From: Streptomyces buecherae | GTDB taxonomy: Bacteria; Actinomycetota; Actinomycetes; Streptomycetales; Streptomycetaceae | DNA: 64,000 bases | NCBI RefSeq assembly: GCF_014295035.1 | Contig: NZ_CP060404.1 | Location: forward strand, 533,501-597,500 | Direction of reading: 5' to 3' | Shown: positions 42,574-52,959 of the stretch, in pieces | How the letters are laid out: every line of letters begins with the position of its first letter | Position numbering within the stretch: position 1 is the first letter of the stretch | Notes under the pieces: generated by a model | Database searches by the model: none | What the model saw: only the letters and a program-made list of their open reading frames with translations | Told to the model about the DNA's origin: nothing | Position numbers and translations under genes: made by a program

Positions 42574-43357
42574 CTCTGCCCTCAAGGAGTCCGTACCCGC
42601 CGAACGCCACGATGTCGATGAGCGCGTGGGCGGCGACGAGCGGCCCCACCCGCCCCCACCGCCGGTACAGCAGCACGAAGATCACGCCCATCACCATGTT
42701 GCCGAAGAAGCCGCCGATGCCCTGGTAGAGGTGGTACGAGCCGCGTAGCACCGCGCTCGCGGCCAGCGCCGCCATCGGGCCCCACTCCAACTGGCCGAGC
42801 CGCCGCAGCAGGTACCCCACCACGATCACCTCTTCAAGCACCGCGTTCTGCACGGCGGAGGCGACGAGCACCGGGTACTTCCACCACACGTCCGGCAGCG
42901 ACTCTGGCACCACGGTCAGGTTGGCGCCCGCGGCGCGCGCCCCGATGTACAGCAGCAGCCCCGAGCCCCCGATGCACGCAGCGACCAGGGCTCCCCAGCC
43001 CAGGTCGAAGCGGCGGGCCCGCAGGTCGAAGCCGATCGCGCGGAGCCCCGAACCCTCGCGCAGCAGCAGGTGGGCCACCAGCGCCACGGGCACCAACGCG
43101 GTCGTGATCCCGAAGAGTTGCCAGGCGAGGTCGAGCCAGGGCCGCCCGGGGGCCGCCGAGGTGTTGAGGTTGGCGGTCTGGTCGCTGAGCCCGCCGGGTT
43201 CGGTCGCCGAGCCGATGAAGTCGATCAGCGCGGACACCCCGCTGGCCCCCAGCGACACCGCCAGCACCAACAGCGTCTCGGTGCCGAGCGTCCGTCGCGA
43301 CAGCCCGCCGCCGCCCGGTGCGGGGCCGGTCACCTCACGCGCCTGCGACCGCACCAC
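42551..43357 (-). CDS. CPBP family intramembrane metalloprotease-like protein
   Basis: A 268-residue membrane protein with about seven helices. CPBP motifs: EEVIVVGYLLRRL (the usual EExxxR has Val instead of Arg), RGSYHLYQG with the His of motif 2, and AHALIDIVAF as motif 3. This variant is common in actinomycetes and may or may not be proteolytic. The GTG at 43357 follows GGAGG by seven bases and is preferred over the ATG at 43423. Confidence 0.85.
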   Translation of the reverse strand: MVRSQAREVTGPAPGGGGLSRRTLGTETLLVLAVSLGASGVSALIDFIGSATEPGGLSDQTANLNTSAAPGRPWLDLAWQLFGITTALVPVALVAHLLLREGSGLRAIGFDLRARRFDLGWGALVAACIGGSGLLLYIGARAAGANLTVVPESLPDVWWKYPVLVASAVQNAVLEEVIVVGYLLRRLGQLEWGPMAALAASAVLRGSYHLYQGIGGFFGNMVMGVIFVLLYRRWGRVGPLVAAHALIDIVAFGGYGLLEGRVSWLPEQ

Positions 43358-43542
43358 TGCCCTGCCTCCAAGACCTCGACCTACCGGATGGGCGCGATAG
43401 GCCACACGCTCCTCGCGGGCCACCTCACCTGGAAGGTCATAGCTTGCCTGACGTTCGCGTGGAGAACGACACAGGGGCCCGGAGGCCGGGACTCAGGCCA
43501 TCGGGCGCGGCCCAAGCGGTCGATGCGGTCGGCGTGGCCCCG

Positions 43543-45045
43543 TCAGTCGTCCACCCCCACGGGCCAGGTGTGTACCGGCTCCCCCGTACGCATCAGCGTG
43601 CAGTAGCGGCGGGTCATGGCGGCCAGCGCGTCCTGTCTGGCCAGGCCGGCGTCCAGGGCCCGGTGGTAGGTGGCCGTCTGCCAGGACGCCCCGTTGACCC
43701 GTCGGCGACAGCGTTCGGCGATCACTCCGAGGTAGCGGTCACGGTCCGTCGGCTCCACGCCCCACGCGTCGAGGCCGGCCGCCGCCAACGGCAGCAGTTC
43801 CTCCTGGACGAGTCGTACGGCGGATACCCGGGTCAGCGCCCCGGACCGGCCCGGGCGGGGCCAGCGCAACACCGCGTCGATGCCGTCGCGGCAGGCGGTG
43901 TCGAAGTTCTCCGCGGCCACCGCGAACGGCATCCGCCGCCAGACCGGGCGCGGCTGGTCCGCCAACGCCCTGACCAGACCGTAGTAGAACGCCGTGTTGG
44001 CTATGACGTCGGTGACCGTGGGGCCCGCGGGGAGCACCCGGTTCTCCACCCGAAGGTGCGGCACGCCGTCGGTCACCTGGTACACCGGCCGGTTCCAGCG
44101 GTAGATGGTGCCGTTGTGCAGCGCCAGCTCGGCGAGTTCGGGAACGCCGCCGCCGTCGAGCACCTTCAACGGGTCCTCGTCCCCGCTGATGGGCAGCAGG
44201 GGAGGAAAGTAGCGGAGGTTCTCCTCGAAGAGATCCTGTGCAGAATCGATCCAGCGCTCTCCGAACCACGTGCGGGGGCGTACGCCCTGCTCGATGAACT
44301 CGGGCGGCCTGGTGTCGGTGGACTGCACGAAGAGCGGTGGTCGCGACTCGCGCCACAGCTCCCGCCCGAAGAGGAACGGGGCATTCGCCCCCACCGCAAT
44401 CTGCGCCGCCGCGACGGCCTGCGCCGCGTTCCACACGTCCGCGAACCTGTTGGGCGTCACCTGGAGGTGCAGTTGCACCGACGTACAGGCCGCCTCCGGC
44501 GCTATCGACGCGGACGTACAGGTCAGCCGCTCGACGCCGGCGATGTCGATGGTGAAGTCCTCGCCCCTGGCGGCCAGCATCTCGTCGTTGAGCAGCCGGT
44601 ACCGATCGCCCCGCGAGAGGTTCGCGGAGACCAAGTCGTGCGCGGCCAGGGTCGGCAGAATACCGATCATGACGATGCCGGCGGAGACTTCGCCGGCCTT
44701 TCTGTCGGCATATGCAAGGCCGGTGCGCAACTCCTCCGACAACTGGTCGAAGACCCGTCCGTGCATGCGGTGAGGGACGATGTTCACCTCAAGGTTGCAC
44801 TGGCCAAGTTCCGTCTGGAAATCCCCGCTCCCGATGCGCTCTAGCACCTCGGCGTTCAGCATCCGAGGCATGCCGTCGGAGCCGGCGAGATTCAGCTCGA
44901 TCTCCAGGCCCATGAGGTTCTTTGGGCGCTCGAATCGCTTCTCTTTCAACAGCCGGGCGAAAGCGTCCAGGCATTGGCTCAGCTTTTCGCGATGCCGTTG
45001 CCGATCGGACAGGTCAAACCCGCCTGCCACGATCTTCTCACCCAT
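43543..45045 (-). CDS. glutamate-cysteine ligase family protein
   Basis: A 500-residue member of the GCS2/EgtA-like carboxylate-amine ligases. Typical parts: LMGLEIELNLAG with metal-binding glutamates, FQTELGQCNLEVNIVPHRM, TSASIAPEAACTSVQLHLQV, GTIYRWNRPVYQVTDGVPHLRVENRVLPAGPT with the substrate-binding Arg/Glu, and a helical C-terminal part. It would form a gamma-glutamyl amide bond using ATP. Streptomyces lacks glutathione, so the acceptor may be another amine or cysteine for a specialised thiol. No ergothioneine genes lie beside it. Confidence 0.87.
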   Translation of the reverse strand: MGEKIVAGGFDLSDRQRHREKLSQCLDAFARLLKEKRFERPKNLMGLEIELNLAGSDGMPRMLNAEVLERIGSGDFQTELGQCNLEVNIVPHRMHGRVFDQLSEELRTGLAYADRKAGEVSAGIVMIGILPTLAAHDLVSANLSRGDRYRLLNDEMLAARGEDFTIDIAGVERLTCTSASIAPEAACTSVQLHLQVTPNRFADVWNAAQAVAAAQIAVGANAPFLFGRELWRESRPPLFVQSTDTRPPEFIEQGVRPRTWFGERWIDSAQDLFEENLRYFPPLLPISGDEDPLKVLDGGGVPELAELALHNGTIYRWNRPVYQVTDGVPHLRVENRVLPAGPTVTDVIANTAFYYGLVRALADQPRPVWRRMPFAVAAENFDTACRDGIDAVLRWPRPGRSGALTRVSAVRLVQEELLPLAAAGLDAWGVEPTDRDRYLGVIAERCRRRVNGASWQTATYHRALDAGLARQDALAAMTRRYCTLMRTGEPVHTWPVGVDD

Positions 45046-45548
45046 AGAAGCGTCCCTCCTCGACGGATCACGGCCACGCCAGCCACCCGAACCCGGCTCG
45101 GGGGCGCGGAGCCGGGATGAGTCACGGTCGATGATGCCCAGGCAGTGTGATCCATAACGCCCCGTCCAGGCTCTGGGACGACTAAGCTCCGAGTAGCGAT
45201 ACCGATGACCCCTCTAGACGGCGTACGTCGGCCTAGCAGCTCGGGCCTCTTTTCGAAGCAGAAAAGACAGGTGACTTTCAGCCTTCCGGCTCCGAGATAA
45301 AAGCCACGGTCAGCCTCTCAATAGACGGCACAGAAACGGATCAATCACCACAACCTAAGGTCCGGATATGACCTTGCCGAGTTGACCGCGAGAGCGTCGG
45401 CAAAGGTAAAGGGAACACCTGTCGTATAAACTCGCCAATGAGGCGGAGAGTGGCGACCCGGCAATCGGTTCCGGCCCACCTCCGACCCCGCGCACAGACA
45501 GTGCCGTCCGCACCCCCCGTAGCACCTGTCTCGAAGTGAGAGGCGACT
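45046..45548. other. divergent promoter region, no recognised gene
   Basis: About 500 bases between the ligase gene (-) and the hypothetical gene at 45549 (+). The stretch 45240-45430 is markedly more AT-rich than the genome average and probably holds promoters for both. I see no operator-like repeat and no coding frame. Confidence 0.5.
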
Positions 45549-46145
45549 ATGCCGCTGCATGTCTCCCCAGCCCCGGCGCCCGCGTTACGCAGCGTCCTCG
45601 CGGCCCTCGGTTCCCCCACCGCCGTCCGCGAGGCCCGTACCCCGGCCCTGCGCTCCGCACCGGGTCCGCTGACCGCCGAGCACCCGCTCCCCCTCCACGT
45701 CCTGGACCGCGTGTCGCCGCGCGGTGGACGGGCGGCGGCGCCGACCACCCGGCTCGCCGGCTGGCGTTTTCTGATCGTCGGCGAGGACCACGCCGTCGCC
45801 GCCGCCGAGGCGATGCTCACGCCCGACGGCTGGGCCTTCTCGCACTTCTGCGAGGGCCCGTACGTGGCCTCGACCGAGAACGCCCTGCGGCGCGCGGAGG
45901 CGCTGCCCGCCGCGTACCAGCCCAGACTGCTGTCCGTACCCGAGTTGTACATGCTCACCCTGTGGCTGCACCGCGACACGACCGCCGCGGTCGACGCCGG
46001 CAACCCGGCGCCGACCGACCTGCTGGTGCCGCTCGCCCCCGCGCCGCCCGGCATCGCGCCCAACCTGCCGCACCGGGTCTCTGACCTGTTGCCCATGCTG
46101 ACACTCCGCATCACCCCCGGCCCCCTGCTGGGATCGCCCGCCTGA
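45549..46145 (+). CDS. hypothetical protein, Streptomyces-type
   Basis: A 198-residue protein with a disordered Pro/Ala-rich N-terminus (residues 1-65) and an ordered core: RLAGWRFLIVGEDHAVAAAEAMLTPDGWAFSHFCEGPYVASTENALRRAE, then LLSVPELYMLTLWLHRD. I do not recognise a characterised domain. A strong hairpin follows, so it is probably monocistronic. Confidence 0.75.
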   Translation: MPLHVSPAPAPALRSVLAALGSPTAVREARTPALRSAPGPLTAEHPLPLHVLDRVSPRGGRAAAPTTRLAGWRFLIVGEDHAVAAAEAMLTPDGWAFSHFCEGPYVASTENALRRAEALPAAYQPRLLSVPELYMLTLWLHRDTTAAVDAGNPAPTDLLVPLAPAPPGIAPNLPHRVSDLLPMLTLRITPGPLLGSPA

Positions 46146-46459
46146 CGCTACGGAACGAGCCCGTTGCGCCCCGCGACGCCCCAGGTCGCGGGGCGCGCGG
46201 CATCCTGCTCGCCGACGCGCGTTCCCCCAAAGGACTAGTGCATGCCGACTACCAGGAACCACCCGTCGGGATGATGCGCCGCACGACAACCATCCCGACG
46301 AGTGACGCGTCTTCCACCAGAGAGAAGCGCTGCCACTAAATGCCTGCGAAATCACGCCCGCAGGACAAGACTGAGACCAACCAACAGTTACGGGGGGCGG
46401 CAATGGATACCGCACCGAGCCGCAGGACAGCTACCACGTCACAGCGAAAGATTCCTTCC
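46146..46459. other. intergenic region with terminator
   Basis: Holds the hairpin at 46166-46196 and then about 260 bases with no gene before the DUF5999 start. A frame-open extension of the DUF5999 gene back to 46340 has no conserved character. Confidence 0.5.
46166..46196 (+). terminator. 12-bp perfect hairpin
   Basis: GCGCCCCGCGAC (46166-46177) pairs perfectly with GTCGCGGGGCGC (46185-46196) around a seven-base loop, 20 bases after the stop of the hypothetical gene. No T-run, as usual in Streptomyces. Confidence 0.75.
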
Positions 46460-46666
46460 ATGTGCCAGCACCAACCACCGTGCCCGACAGCCGAATCCGC
46501 TGACCGGGAGGCGGCCCACCTCGTGGCCCACCATCCGGAACAGGGCTGGAGCCTGTTGTGCAACGGGGTCCTGCTCTTCGAGGACACCGGGGAGCTGCTG
46601 CCGGACGGCCAGGTCATCGACCCGCACCGACCGCTGAGCACCGAGCACGTCGTCACCGCCGCCTGA
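46460..46666 (+). CDS. DUF5999 family protein
   Basis: A 68-residue protein that matches the short Streptomyces DUF5999 family: MCQHQPPCPTAESADREAA, VAHHPEQGWSLLCNGVLLFEDTGELLPDGQ. The conserved Cys/His-rich start and the family length select the ATG at 46460 over the in-frame ATGs further upstream. Function unknown; it is widely conserved in the genus. Confidence 0.9.
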   Translation: MCQHQPPCPTAESADREAAHLVAHHPEQGWSLLCNGVLLFEDTGELLPDGQVIDPHRPLSTEHVVTAA

Positions 46667-46981
46667 CCCTGCCCGCGCCCCGCGGGCACCGACGGGCGAG
46701 CACACCGTCGCCGTACGGCAGGAGCCGCGCACGCGCGGTAGACCGTACGGCGGCGCACTCCAGCACCACGCGGGCGCGAGCACCGCACGGAGACGGCACC
46801 GACACGTGCGCCACGCGGGTACGACGCGCACACCGCGCATACGCGGCACGGACGAGCACAGCACCAAACACGACCAGACACGCAGCACGAAACACCAGGG
46901 GCCGGCCCGGCGTCACCGCCGAACCGGCCCCCTCGCATGTCCGTCGTGCGTCAGTCGTGCGGACGCACCACGCCGGGCCGC
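46667..46981. other. intergenic region between DUF5999 gene and gcvP
   Basis: No gene recognised. The gcvP-proximal end contains the hairpin at 46897-46933. The rest is a mixture of short CG-rich and CA-rich runs. Confidence 0.5.
46897..46933 (-). terminator. terminator hairpin downstream of gcvP
   Basis: AGGGGCCGG pairs with CCGGCCCCCT (one bulge) around an internal GGCG/CGCC-type stem, about 50 bases beyond the gcvP stop on the minus strand. Confidence 0.6.
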
Positions 46982-49867
46982 CTAGCTCTCGTAGCTCTCC
47001 GGGGGCGGGCACGAGCAGACCAGGTTGCGGTCACCGAAGGCGCCGTCCACCCGGCGCACCGGCGGCCAGTACTTGTCCGAGGCCGCCACGCCGGCCGGGA
47101 ACACGGCCTCGTCCCTGCTGTACGGGTGGTCCCAGTCGCCACCGACCGTGGCCGCCGTGTGCGGGGCGTTGCGCAGCGGATTGTCCTCGGCCGACCACTC
47201 GCCGGAGCCCACCTTGGCGATCTCCGCACGGATGGCGATCATCGCCTCACAGAAGCGGTCGAGCTCGGGCAGGTCCTCGCTCTCCGTCGGCTCGATCATG
47301 AGCGTGCCGGCGACCGGGAACGACATCGTCGGCGCGTGGAAGCCGTAGTCGATCAGCCGCTTGGCGACGTCGTCCACGGTGACGCCCGTCTCCTTGGTGA
47401 GCCCGCGCAGGTCGATGATGCACTCGTGCGCCACCAGCCCGGCCGGGCCGGTGTACAGCACCGGGTAGTGCGGTTCGAGCCGCTTGGCGATGTAGTTGGC
47501 GCTGAGCACCGCGACCTGCGTGGCGCGGCGCAGCCCCTCGCCACCCATCAGGCGCACGTACGCCCAGGAGATGGGCAGGATGCCGGCCGAACCCCAGGGC
47601 GCGGCGGAGACCGGACCCACGCCGGTCTCGGGTCCGGCCTCGGGCTGGAGCGGGTGGTTGGGCAGGAACGGCGCCAGGTGCGCCCGCACGCCGATCGGGC
47701 CCACGCCGGGGCCGCCGCCGCCGTGCGGGATGCAGAACGTCTTGTGCAGGTTCAGGTGCGAGACGTCGCCGCCGAAGCGGCCCGGCTTGGCCAGGCCGAC
47801 CAGTGCGTTGAGGTTGGCGCCGTCCACGTACACCTGGCCGCCGGCGTCGTGCACCGCGGCGCAGATGTCGCTGATGTGCTCCTCGAACACGCCGTGCGTG
47901 GACGGGTAGGTGACCATGAGCACGGCCAACTCGTCGCCGTGCTTCTCGATCTTGGCGTGCAGGTCCGCCGCGTCGACCTCGCCGTCGTCGCCGGTCTTGA
48001 CGACGACGACCTTCATGCCGGCCATCACGGCGCTCGCGGCGTTGGTGCCGTGCGCGGAGGAGGGGATGAGGCACACGGTGCGCTGCTCGTCGCCGTTGGC
48101 CCGGTGGTAGGCGCGCACGGCCAGCAGGCCGGCCAGCTCGCCCTGTGATCCGGCGTTGGGCTGGAGCGAGACCTTGTCGTAGCCGGTGACCTCGGCGAGC
48201 CGGTCCTCCAGCTCCCTGATCAGCGTGAGGTAGCCCTGCGCCTGCTCGATGGGCGCGAACGGGTGCAGCCCGCCGAACTCCGGCCAGGTCACCGGCTCCA
48301 TCTCGGTGGTCGCGTTCAGCTTCATGGTGCAGGAGCCGAGCGGGATCATGCCGCGGTCCAGCGCGTAGTCGCGGTCGGCGAGCTTGCGCAGGTAGCGCAG
48401 CATCGCGGTCTCGGAGCGGTGCTGGTGGAAGACGGGGTGGGTGAGGTAGTCGCTGGTCCGCAGCAGCGACTGCGGCAGCGCGTCGGTCACGGCGGCGTCC
48501 AGCGCCTCCACGTCGGCGTTGACGCCGAACGCTCCCCACACCGCGGCGAGCTGCGCGCGACCGGTGGTCTCGTCACAGGCGATGCCGACCAGGTCGGCGT
48601 CGACGAGCCGCAGGTTGACGCCGGCCTCGCGCGCGGCGGCCACGACCTCGCCGGCCCGACCCGGAACCCGCGCGGTCAGCGTGTCGAAGTACGCCTCGTG
48701 TACGACCTCCACCCCGCCGGCCCGCAGCCCCTCGGCGAGCACGGTGGCGTAGCGGTGCGTACGGCGCGCGATGGCGGCCAGGCCCTGGGGGCCGTGGTAG
48801 ACGGCGTACATGCCGGCCATCACGGCGAGCAGGACCTGCGCGGTGCAGATGTTGCTGGTGGCCTTCTCGCGACGGATGTGCTGCTCACGGGTCTGCAACG
48901 CCAGCCGGTACGCCTTGTTGCCGTCCGCGTCCACGGAGACGCCGACCAGTCGGCCCGGCAGGCTGCGGGCGAACTTGTCGTCGACGGCCATGAACCCGGC
49001 GTGCGGGCCACCGAAGCCCAGCGGCACGCCGAAGCGCTGCGTGCTGCCGACAGCGATGTCGGCGCCGAGCTCGCCGGGCGAGGTCAGCAGGGTGAGGGCG
49101 AGCAGGTCGGCGGCGACGGTGACGACGGCGCCGAGCTCGTGGGCCCGCTCGATGACGGCGCGCGGGTCGCGCAGGGCGCCGGAGGCGCCGGGGTACTGGA
49201 GGAGGACGCCGAAGACGCCGCGCTCGGCGATCTCGTCCGGGATGCCGTCGGACAGGTCGGCGACGACGACCTCGACGCCGGTCGGTTCGGCCCGGGTCTG
49301 GATGACGGCGATGGTCTGCGGCAGGCAGTCCGCGTCGACGAGGAAGACGCCCTGCTTGACCTTGCCGACCCGGCGGGCGAGCGCCATGGCCTCCGCGGCG
49401 GCGGTGCCCTCGTCCAGCAGGGAGGCGCTCGCGGTGGGCAGCCCGGACAGGTCGGACACCACGGTCTGGAAGTTCAGCAGCGCCTCGAGGCGGCCCTGCG
49501 AGATCTCGGGCTGGTACGGCGTGTACGCGGTGTACCAGGACGGGTTCTCCATCACGTTGCGCAGGATCACCGGCGGGGTGAACGTGCCGTGGTATCCGAG
49601 GCCGATCATGGGCGTGACGACCTCGTTGCGGTCGGCCAGCTCGCGCAGCTCGGCGAGCACCTCCGCCTCGGTCCTGGCGTCGGGCAACCGCAACGACTCG
49701 GCGCTCTTGATCACGTCGGGCACGGCTGCCTCGGTCAGCTCGTCGAGCGAGCCGAAGCCGACCTGGGCGAGCATCTTGGCCTGCGCCTCGCGGTCAGGCC
49801 CGATGTGACGCTCGTCGAAGGGCGTGCCGCGTTCCAACTCGGTCAGGGAGATGCGGTGTGCGGTCAT
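46982..49867 (-). CDS. gcvP: glycine dehydrogenase (decarboxylating), P-protein
   Basis: A 961-residue full-length P-protein of the glycine cleavage system, which decarboxylates glycine and passes aminomethyl to lipoylated H-protein. Two homologous PLP-enzyme halves are fused. Marks: FDERHIGPD near the N-terminus, [71 protein letters not shown], and the PLP lysine in [19 protein letters not shown] at 49867 follows AGGAGG. It is preceded by a tandem glycine riboswitch, so glycine should switch it on. The gcvT and gcvH genes are not in this window. Confidence 0.98.
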   Translation of the reverse strand: MTAHRISLTELERGTPFDERHIGPDREAQAKMLAQVGFGSLDELTEAAVPDVIKSAESLRLPDARTEAEVLAELRELADRNEVVTPMIGLGYHGTFTPPVILRNVMENPSWYTAYTPYQPEISQGRLEALLNFQTVVSDLSGLPTASASLLDEGTAAAEAMALARRVGKVKQGVFLVDADCLPQTIAVIQTRAEPTGVEVVVADLSDGIPDEIAERGVFGVLLQYPGASGALRDPRAVIERAHELGAVVTVAADLLALTLLTSPGELGADIAVGSTQRFGVPLGFGGPHAGFMAVDDKFARSLPGRLVGVSVDADGNKAYRLALQTREQHIRREKATSNICTAQVLLAVMAGMYAVYHGPQGLAAIARRTHRYATVLAEGLRAGGVEVVHEAYFDTLTARVPGRAGEVVAAAREAGVNLRLVDADLVGIACDETTGRAQLAAVWGAFGVNADVEALDAAVTDALPQSLLRTSDYLTHPVFHQHRSETAMLRYLRKLADRDYALDRGMIPLGSCTMKLNATTEMEPVTWPEFGGLHPFAPIEQAQGYLTLIRELEDRLAEVTGYDKVSLQPNAGSQGELAGLLAVRAYHRANGDEQRTVCLIPSSAHGTNAASAVMAGMKVVVVKTGDDGEVDAADLHAKIEKHGDELAVLMVTYPSTHGVFEEHISDICAAVHDAGGQVYVDGANLNALVGLAKPGRFGGDVSHLNLHKTFCIPHGGGGPGVGPIGVRAHLAPFLPNHPLQPEAGPETGVGPVSAAPWGSAGILPISWAYVRLMGGEGLRRATQVAVLSANYIAKRLEPHYPVLYTGPAGLVAHECIIDLRGLTKETGVTVDDVAKRLIDYGFHAPTMSFPVAGTLMIEPTESEDLPELDRFCEAMIAIRAEIAKVGSGEWSAEDNPLRNAPHTAATVGGDWDHPYSRDEAVFPAGVAASDKYWPPVRRVDGAFGDRNLVCSCPPPESYES

Positions 49868-49899
49868 CTACGGGGGCCTCCTGGTCAAGCGACCTTGGG

Positions 49900-49921
49900 G
49901 GGCACCAAGACGCTGGTGCCC
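49900..49921 (-). promoter_or_regulatory. hairpin between riboswitch and gcvP start
   Basis: On the minus strand GGGCACCA pairs perfectly with TGGTGCCC around six bases. It lies between the second glycine aptamer and the AGGAGG of gcvP, so it is a candidate part of the expression platform. Confidence 0.55.
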
Positions 49922-49927
49922 GTACGG

Positions 49928-50143
49928 CCTCCCCCTCTGTCATCTCAACCTGAGAGCTTCACCGGCCCGCGCAGCGATCCGGCTTTCACCGTCGGTGAGG
50001 AAGGGCTCCGGCATGTTGCCCGTGACCCGCCCTGCTTTCCAGAGTGACCTCGTCCGTACGGTACGTGTGCCTGAGAGATTCCGGGGAGGATTTGCTCCTT
50101 CGGCGCCCCCGCCAGCTTGCGACGGAGAGCTCTCCCGCACGGG
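49928..50143 (-). promoter_or_regulatory. tandem glycine riboswitch
   Basis: Read on the minus strand, aptamer 1 contains GCGGGAGAG, GCCGAAGGAGCAA and ATCTCTCAGGCA; aptamer 2 follows after a short linker with CACTCTGGAAAGCAGG, CGGTGAAAGCCGG and GAAGCTCTCAGGTTGAGATGACAGAGG. These are the conserved pieces of the two-aptamer glycine riboswitch. Location directly before gcvP agrees with the known role of turning on glycine cleavage when glycine is abundant. Confidence 0.92.
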
Positions 50144-50268
50144 GTCGACAGCCGTCTGCCAGCCTACCAGCGGGGATGTCGGCCAGCCCCTCAAGTGGCC
50201 GATGAGCGGGATCTGGCCTTACGTAGGTGTCATGGGGGCAGGCATGACCTTGTTGGAGGTGATGGACG

Positions 50269-50670
50269 GTGCACACGGACACCGACCCGCGGCAGTTGAT
50301 AGGCCGCAAGGCGTTCGACCGCAACGGCACGAAGATCGGCACGGTGGACGAGGTCTATCTCGATGACGCGACGGGCGAACCCGAGTGGGCAGCCGTGCGC
50401 ACCGGCTTGTTCGGGCGCGATGTCTTCGTCCCGCTGGAGCCGAGCGAGGTGGTCGGCGAGACGCTGCGCATCCCGTTCGACCGCGCGTTGATCAAGGACG
50501 CCCCCGACCTCGGTGTCGGCCGGCACCTCTCGCCCGAGCAGGAGGTCCAGCTCTACCGGCACTACGGGCTCGACACCTCGCGGCGCGACGGCCCTCCTCC
50601 CCCGGACACCGGGTTCGGACGCATCGCCGGCGCCGAGGAGAGGCCGGGCGGCTCAGCCCACGACGGCTGA
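50269..50670 (+). CDS. PRC-barrel domain protein
   Basis: A 133-residue protein with an N-terminal PRC-barrel (LIGRKAFDRNGTKIGTVDEVYLDDATGEPEWAAVRTGLFGRDVFVPLEPSEVVGETLRIPFDRALIKDAP) followed by LSPEQEVQLYRHYGL, typical of Streptomyces stress-related PRC-barrel proteins. GTG start after GGAGG. The last 109 bases overlap the 3' end of the convergent DNA polymerase IV gene. Confidence 0.9.
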   Translation: MHTDTDPRQLIGRKAFDRNGTKIGTVDEVYLDDATGEPEWAAVRTGLFGRDVFVPLEPSEVVGETLRIPFDRALIKDAPDLGVGRHLSPEQEVQLYRHYGLDTSRRDGPPPPDTGFGRIAGAEERPGGSAHDG

Positions 50671-52142
50671 CCCGCCGGAGCCGGGGCCACCCCGCCGCCG
50701 GCCCCGACGTCCACGGCCGGGAGGCCGGCCGCCGGCGCCCCGGACGGTGTCTCCGGGCGCACCAACGGCAGGGGCTCGGCAGGGGTGAGGGCCGGGTCGT
50801 CCACGGCGAACGTCCGCACGCGGCCCGGCGCCGACCAGGGCTGCTCGAACCGCACGGTCACCCGCCCCACGCCGCTGCCCTGCACCCAGCCCGGGCCGTA
50901 CTCCGCGTGCACGACGTCGTGTCCCGGCAGCCAGTGTCGGGGAAACTCGGCCGACGGCTCGGATATGGGGCTCAGTGGGGCGCTCTCCACTCCCGGCGCC
51001 GGCCCGTGGTCTGGCGCTCCCGCGGCCTCCACCTGGGCCCGCTGGGCCTCTTCCAGCGCCTCGCGCTCCATGGCGGCCTGGGCGAAGAGGTCCTCCTGCG
51101 TGTAGTCGGCCAGGCCGGTGACGCCGACGCCGAGGAGTCGCACGCCCTCGCTCGTCTCCACGCCGTCGATGAGCCGCCGCGCGGCCTCCCGCACCACCGA
51201 GGGGTCGTCCGTGGGCCCACGCAGCGTCTCGGAGCGGGTCAGCGTCGAGAAGTCGTAGCGCCGAACCTTCACCACGACCGTGCGCCCCGACCTGCCCGCC
51301 TCCCGCAGCCGCTCCACGCACCGGTCCGCGAGCCGGGCCACCTCGAACTGCACCCGCGAGCGGTCGGTGAGGTCCTCGTCGAACGTGTCCTCCACGGACA
51401 CCGACTTGGTGTCCCGGTCGGCGACGACCGGACGCTCGTCCCGCCCGCTGGCCAGCGCGAACAGCGAGGCGCCGTGAGCCTTGCCGAGCAGCCGCACCAG
51501 CTCGGCCTCCCCGGCCTCGGCCGACTCCGCCACGGTGTGGATGCCGGCGCGCCGCAGCGCCTCGGCCGTCGCCGGGCCGACCCCGGGAATGGCCCGCACC
51601 GACATCGGCCCGAGCAGCGCCATCTCGGTGCCCGGTTCGATCACCACCAGGCCGTCGGGCTTGGCCTGCTCGGAGGCGATCTTGGCGAGCATCTTGGAGC
51701 CGGCGAGCCCGACCGATCCGGAGAGCCCGGTCGCGGCGGCGATGTCCCGGCGCAGCCGCTCCCCCACCGCGCGGGCCGCCTCCAACCGGGGCTCCACGCC
51801 GCCGGCCTCGAGATCGACGAACGCCTCGTCCAGACTGAGCGGCTCCACCAGCGGCGACAGCCTCGCCAACAGGCCCATCACCACGTCGCTGACCTGCCGG
51901 TACAGCGAGAAGCGCGGCGTGAGGTAGGCGGCGTTGGGGCACAGCCGGCGGGCCTGCGCCATGGCCATGGCCGAGTGCACCCCGAAGACCCGCGCCTCAT
52001 AGGAGGCCGTGGAGACGACGCCGCGCGGCCCGAGTCCCCCGACGATCACCGGTTTCCCACGCAGGCTGGGCTTGGCTGCCTGCTCCGCCGCCGCGTAGAA
52101 GGCATCCATGTCCAGATGCAGGATTGTTGGCGCACCCCTCAC
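50562..52142 (-). CDS. dinB: DNA polymerase IV (Y-family), extended C-terminus
   Basis: A 526-residue Y-family translesion polymerase. Catalytic motifs: ILHLDMDAFYAAAE (first Asp), SYEARVFGVHSAM, PLSLDEAFVDL (SLDE, second carboxylates), then GLAGSKMLAKIASEQAKPDGL, helix-hairpin-helix IPGVGPATAEALRRAG and the little-finger domain. After the polymerase, from about residue 395, is an extension with a Tudor-like segment (HWLPGHDVVHAEYGPGWVQGSGVGRVTVRFEQPW) resembling the C-terminal module of UvrD/PcrA helicases. The GTG at 52142 gives the usual N-terminus. Role: error-prone bypass of damaged template. Confidence 0.95.
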   Translation of the reverse strand: MRGAPTILHLDMDAFYAAAEQAAKPSLRGKPVIVGGLGPRGVVSTASYEARVFGVHSAMAMAQARRLCPNAAYLTPRFSLYRQVSDVVMGLLARLSPLVEPLSLDEAFVDLEAGGVEPRLEAARAVGERLRRDIAAATGLSGSVGLAGSKMLAKIASEQAKPDGLVVIEPGTEMALLGPMSVRAIPGVGPATAEALRRAGIHTVAESAEAGEAELVRLLGKAHGASLFALASGRDERPVVADRDTKSVSVEDTFDEDLTDRSRVQFEVARLADRCVERLREAGRSGRTVVVKVRRYDFSTLTRSETLRGPTDDPSVVREAARRLIDGVETSEGVRLLGVGVTGLADYTQEDLFAQAAMEREALEEAQRAQVEAAGAPDHGPAPGVESAPLSPISEPSAEFPRHWLPGHDVVHAEYGPGWVQGSGVGRVTVRFEQPWSAPGRVRTFAVDDPALTPAEPLPLVRPETPSGAPAAGLPAVDVGAGGGVAPAPAGQPSWAEPPGLSSAPAMRPNPVSGGGGPSRREVSSP

Positions 52143-52177
52143 ACCACGATAGTGCCGTACGCCACTGACAATCGGGC

Positions 52178-52792
<615 letters not shown>

Positions 52793-52959
52793 GCCGACCT
52801 CCGTCCTTGACCTGCCTTCTCGACGGTAGGCAGTCACTCGGGGTGCGTCAACGATCGCCACACTCGGCACGCCGAGTGATAATCACCCTGGGAGTGGTTT
52901 ACCACGACGCTTCGCCGGGAACGGCTGGCCGAATGCCCACCGCGACCACCGTCAGCGAC

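Larger units (their letters stand above)
49868..50268. other. gcvP leader and divergent promoter region
   Basis: The minus-strand half holds the glycine riboswitch and its downstream hairpin. The right ~110 bases carry promoters for gcvP (-) and the PRC-barrel gene (+), the latter with GGAGGTGATGGACG before its GTG. Confidence 0.7.
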
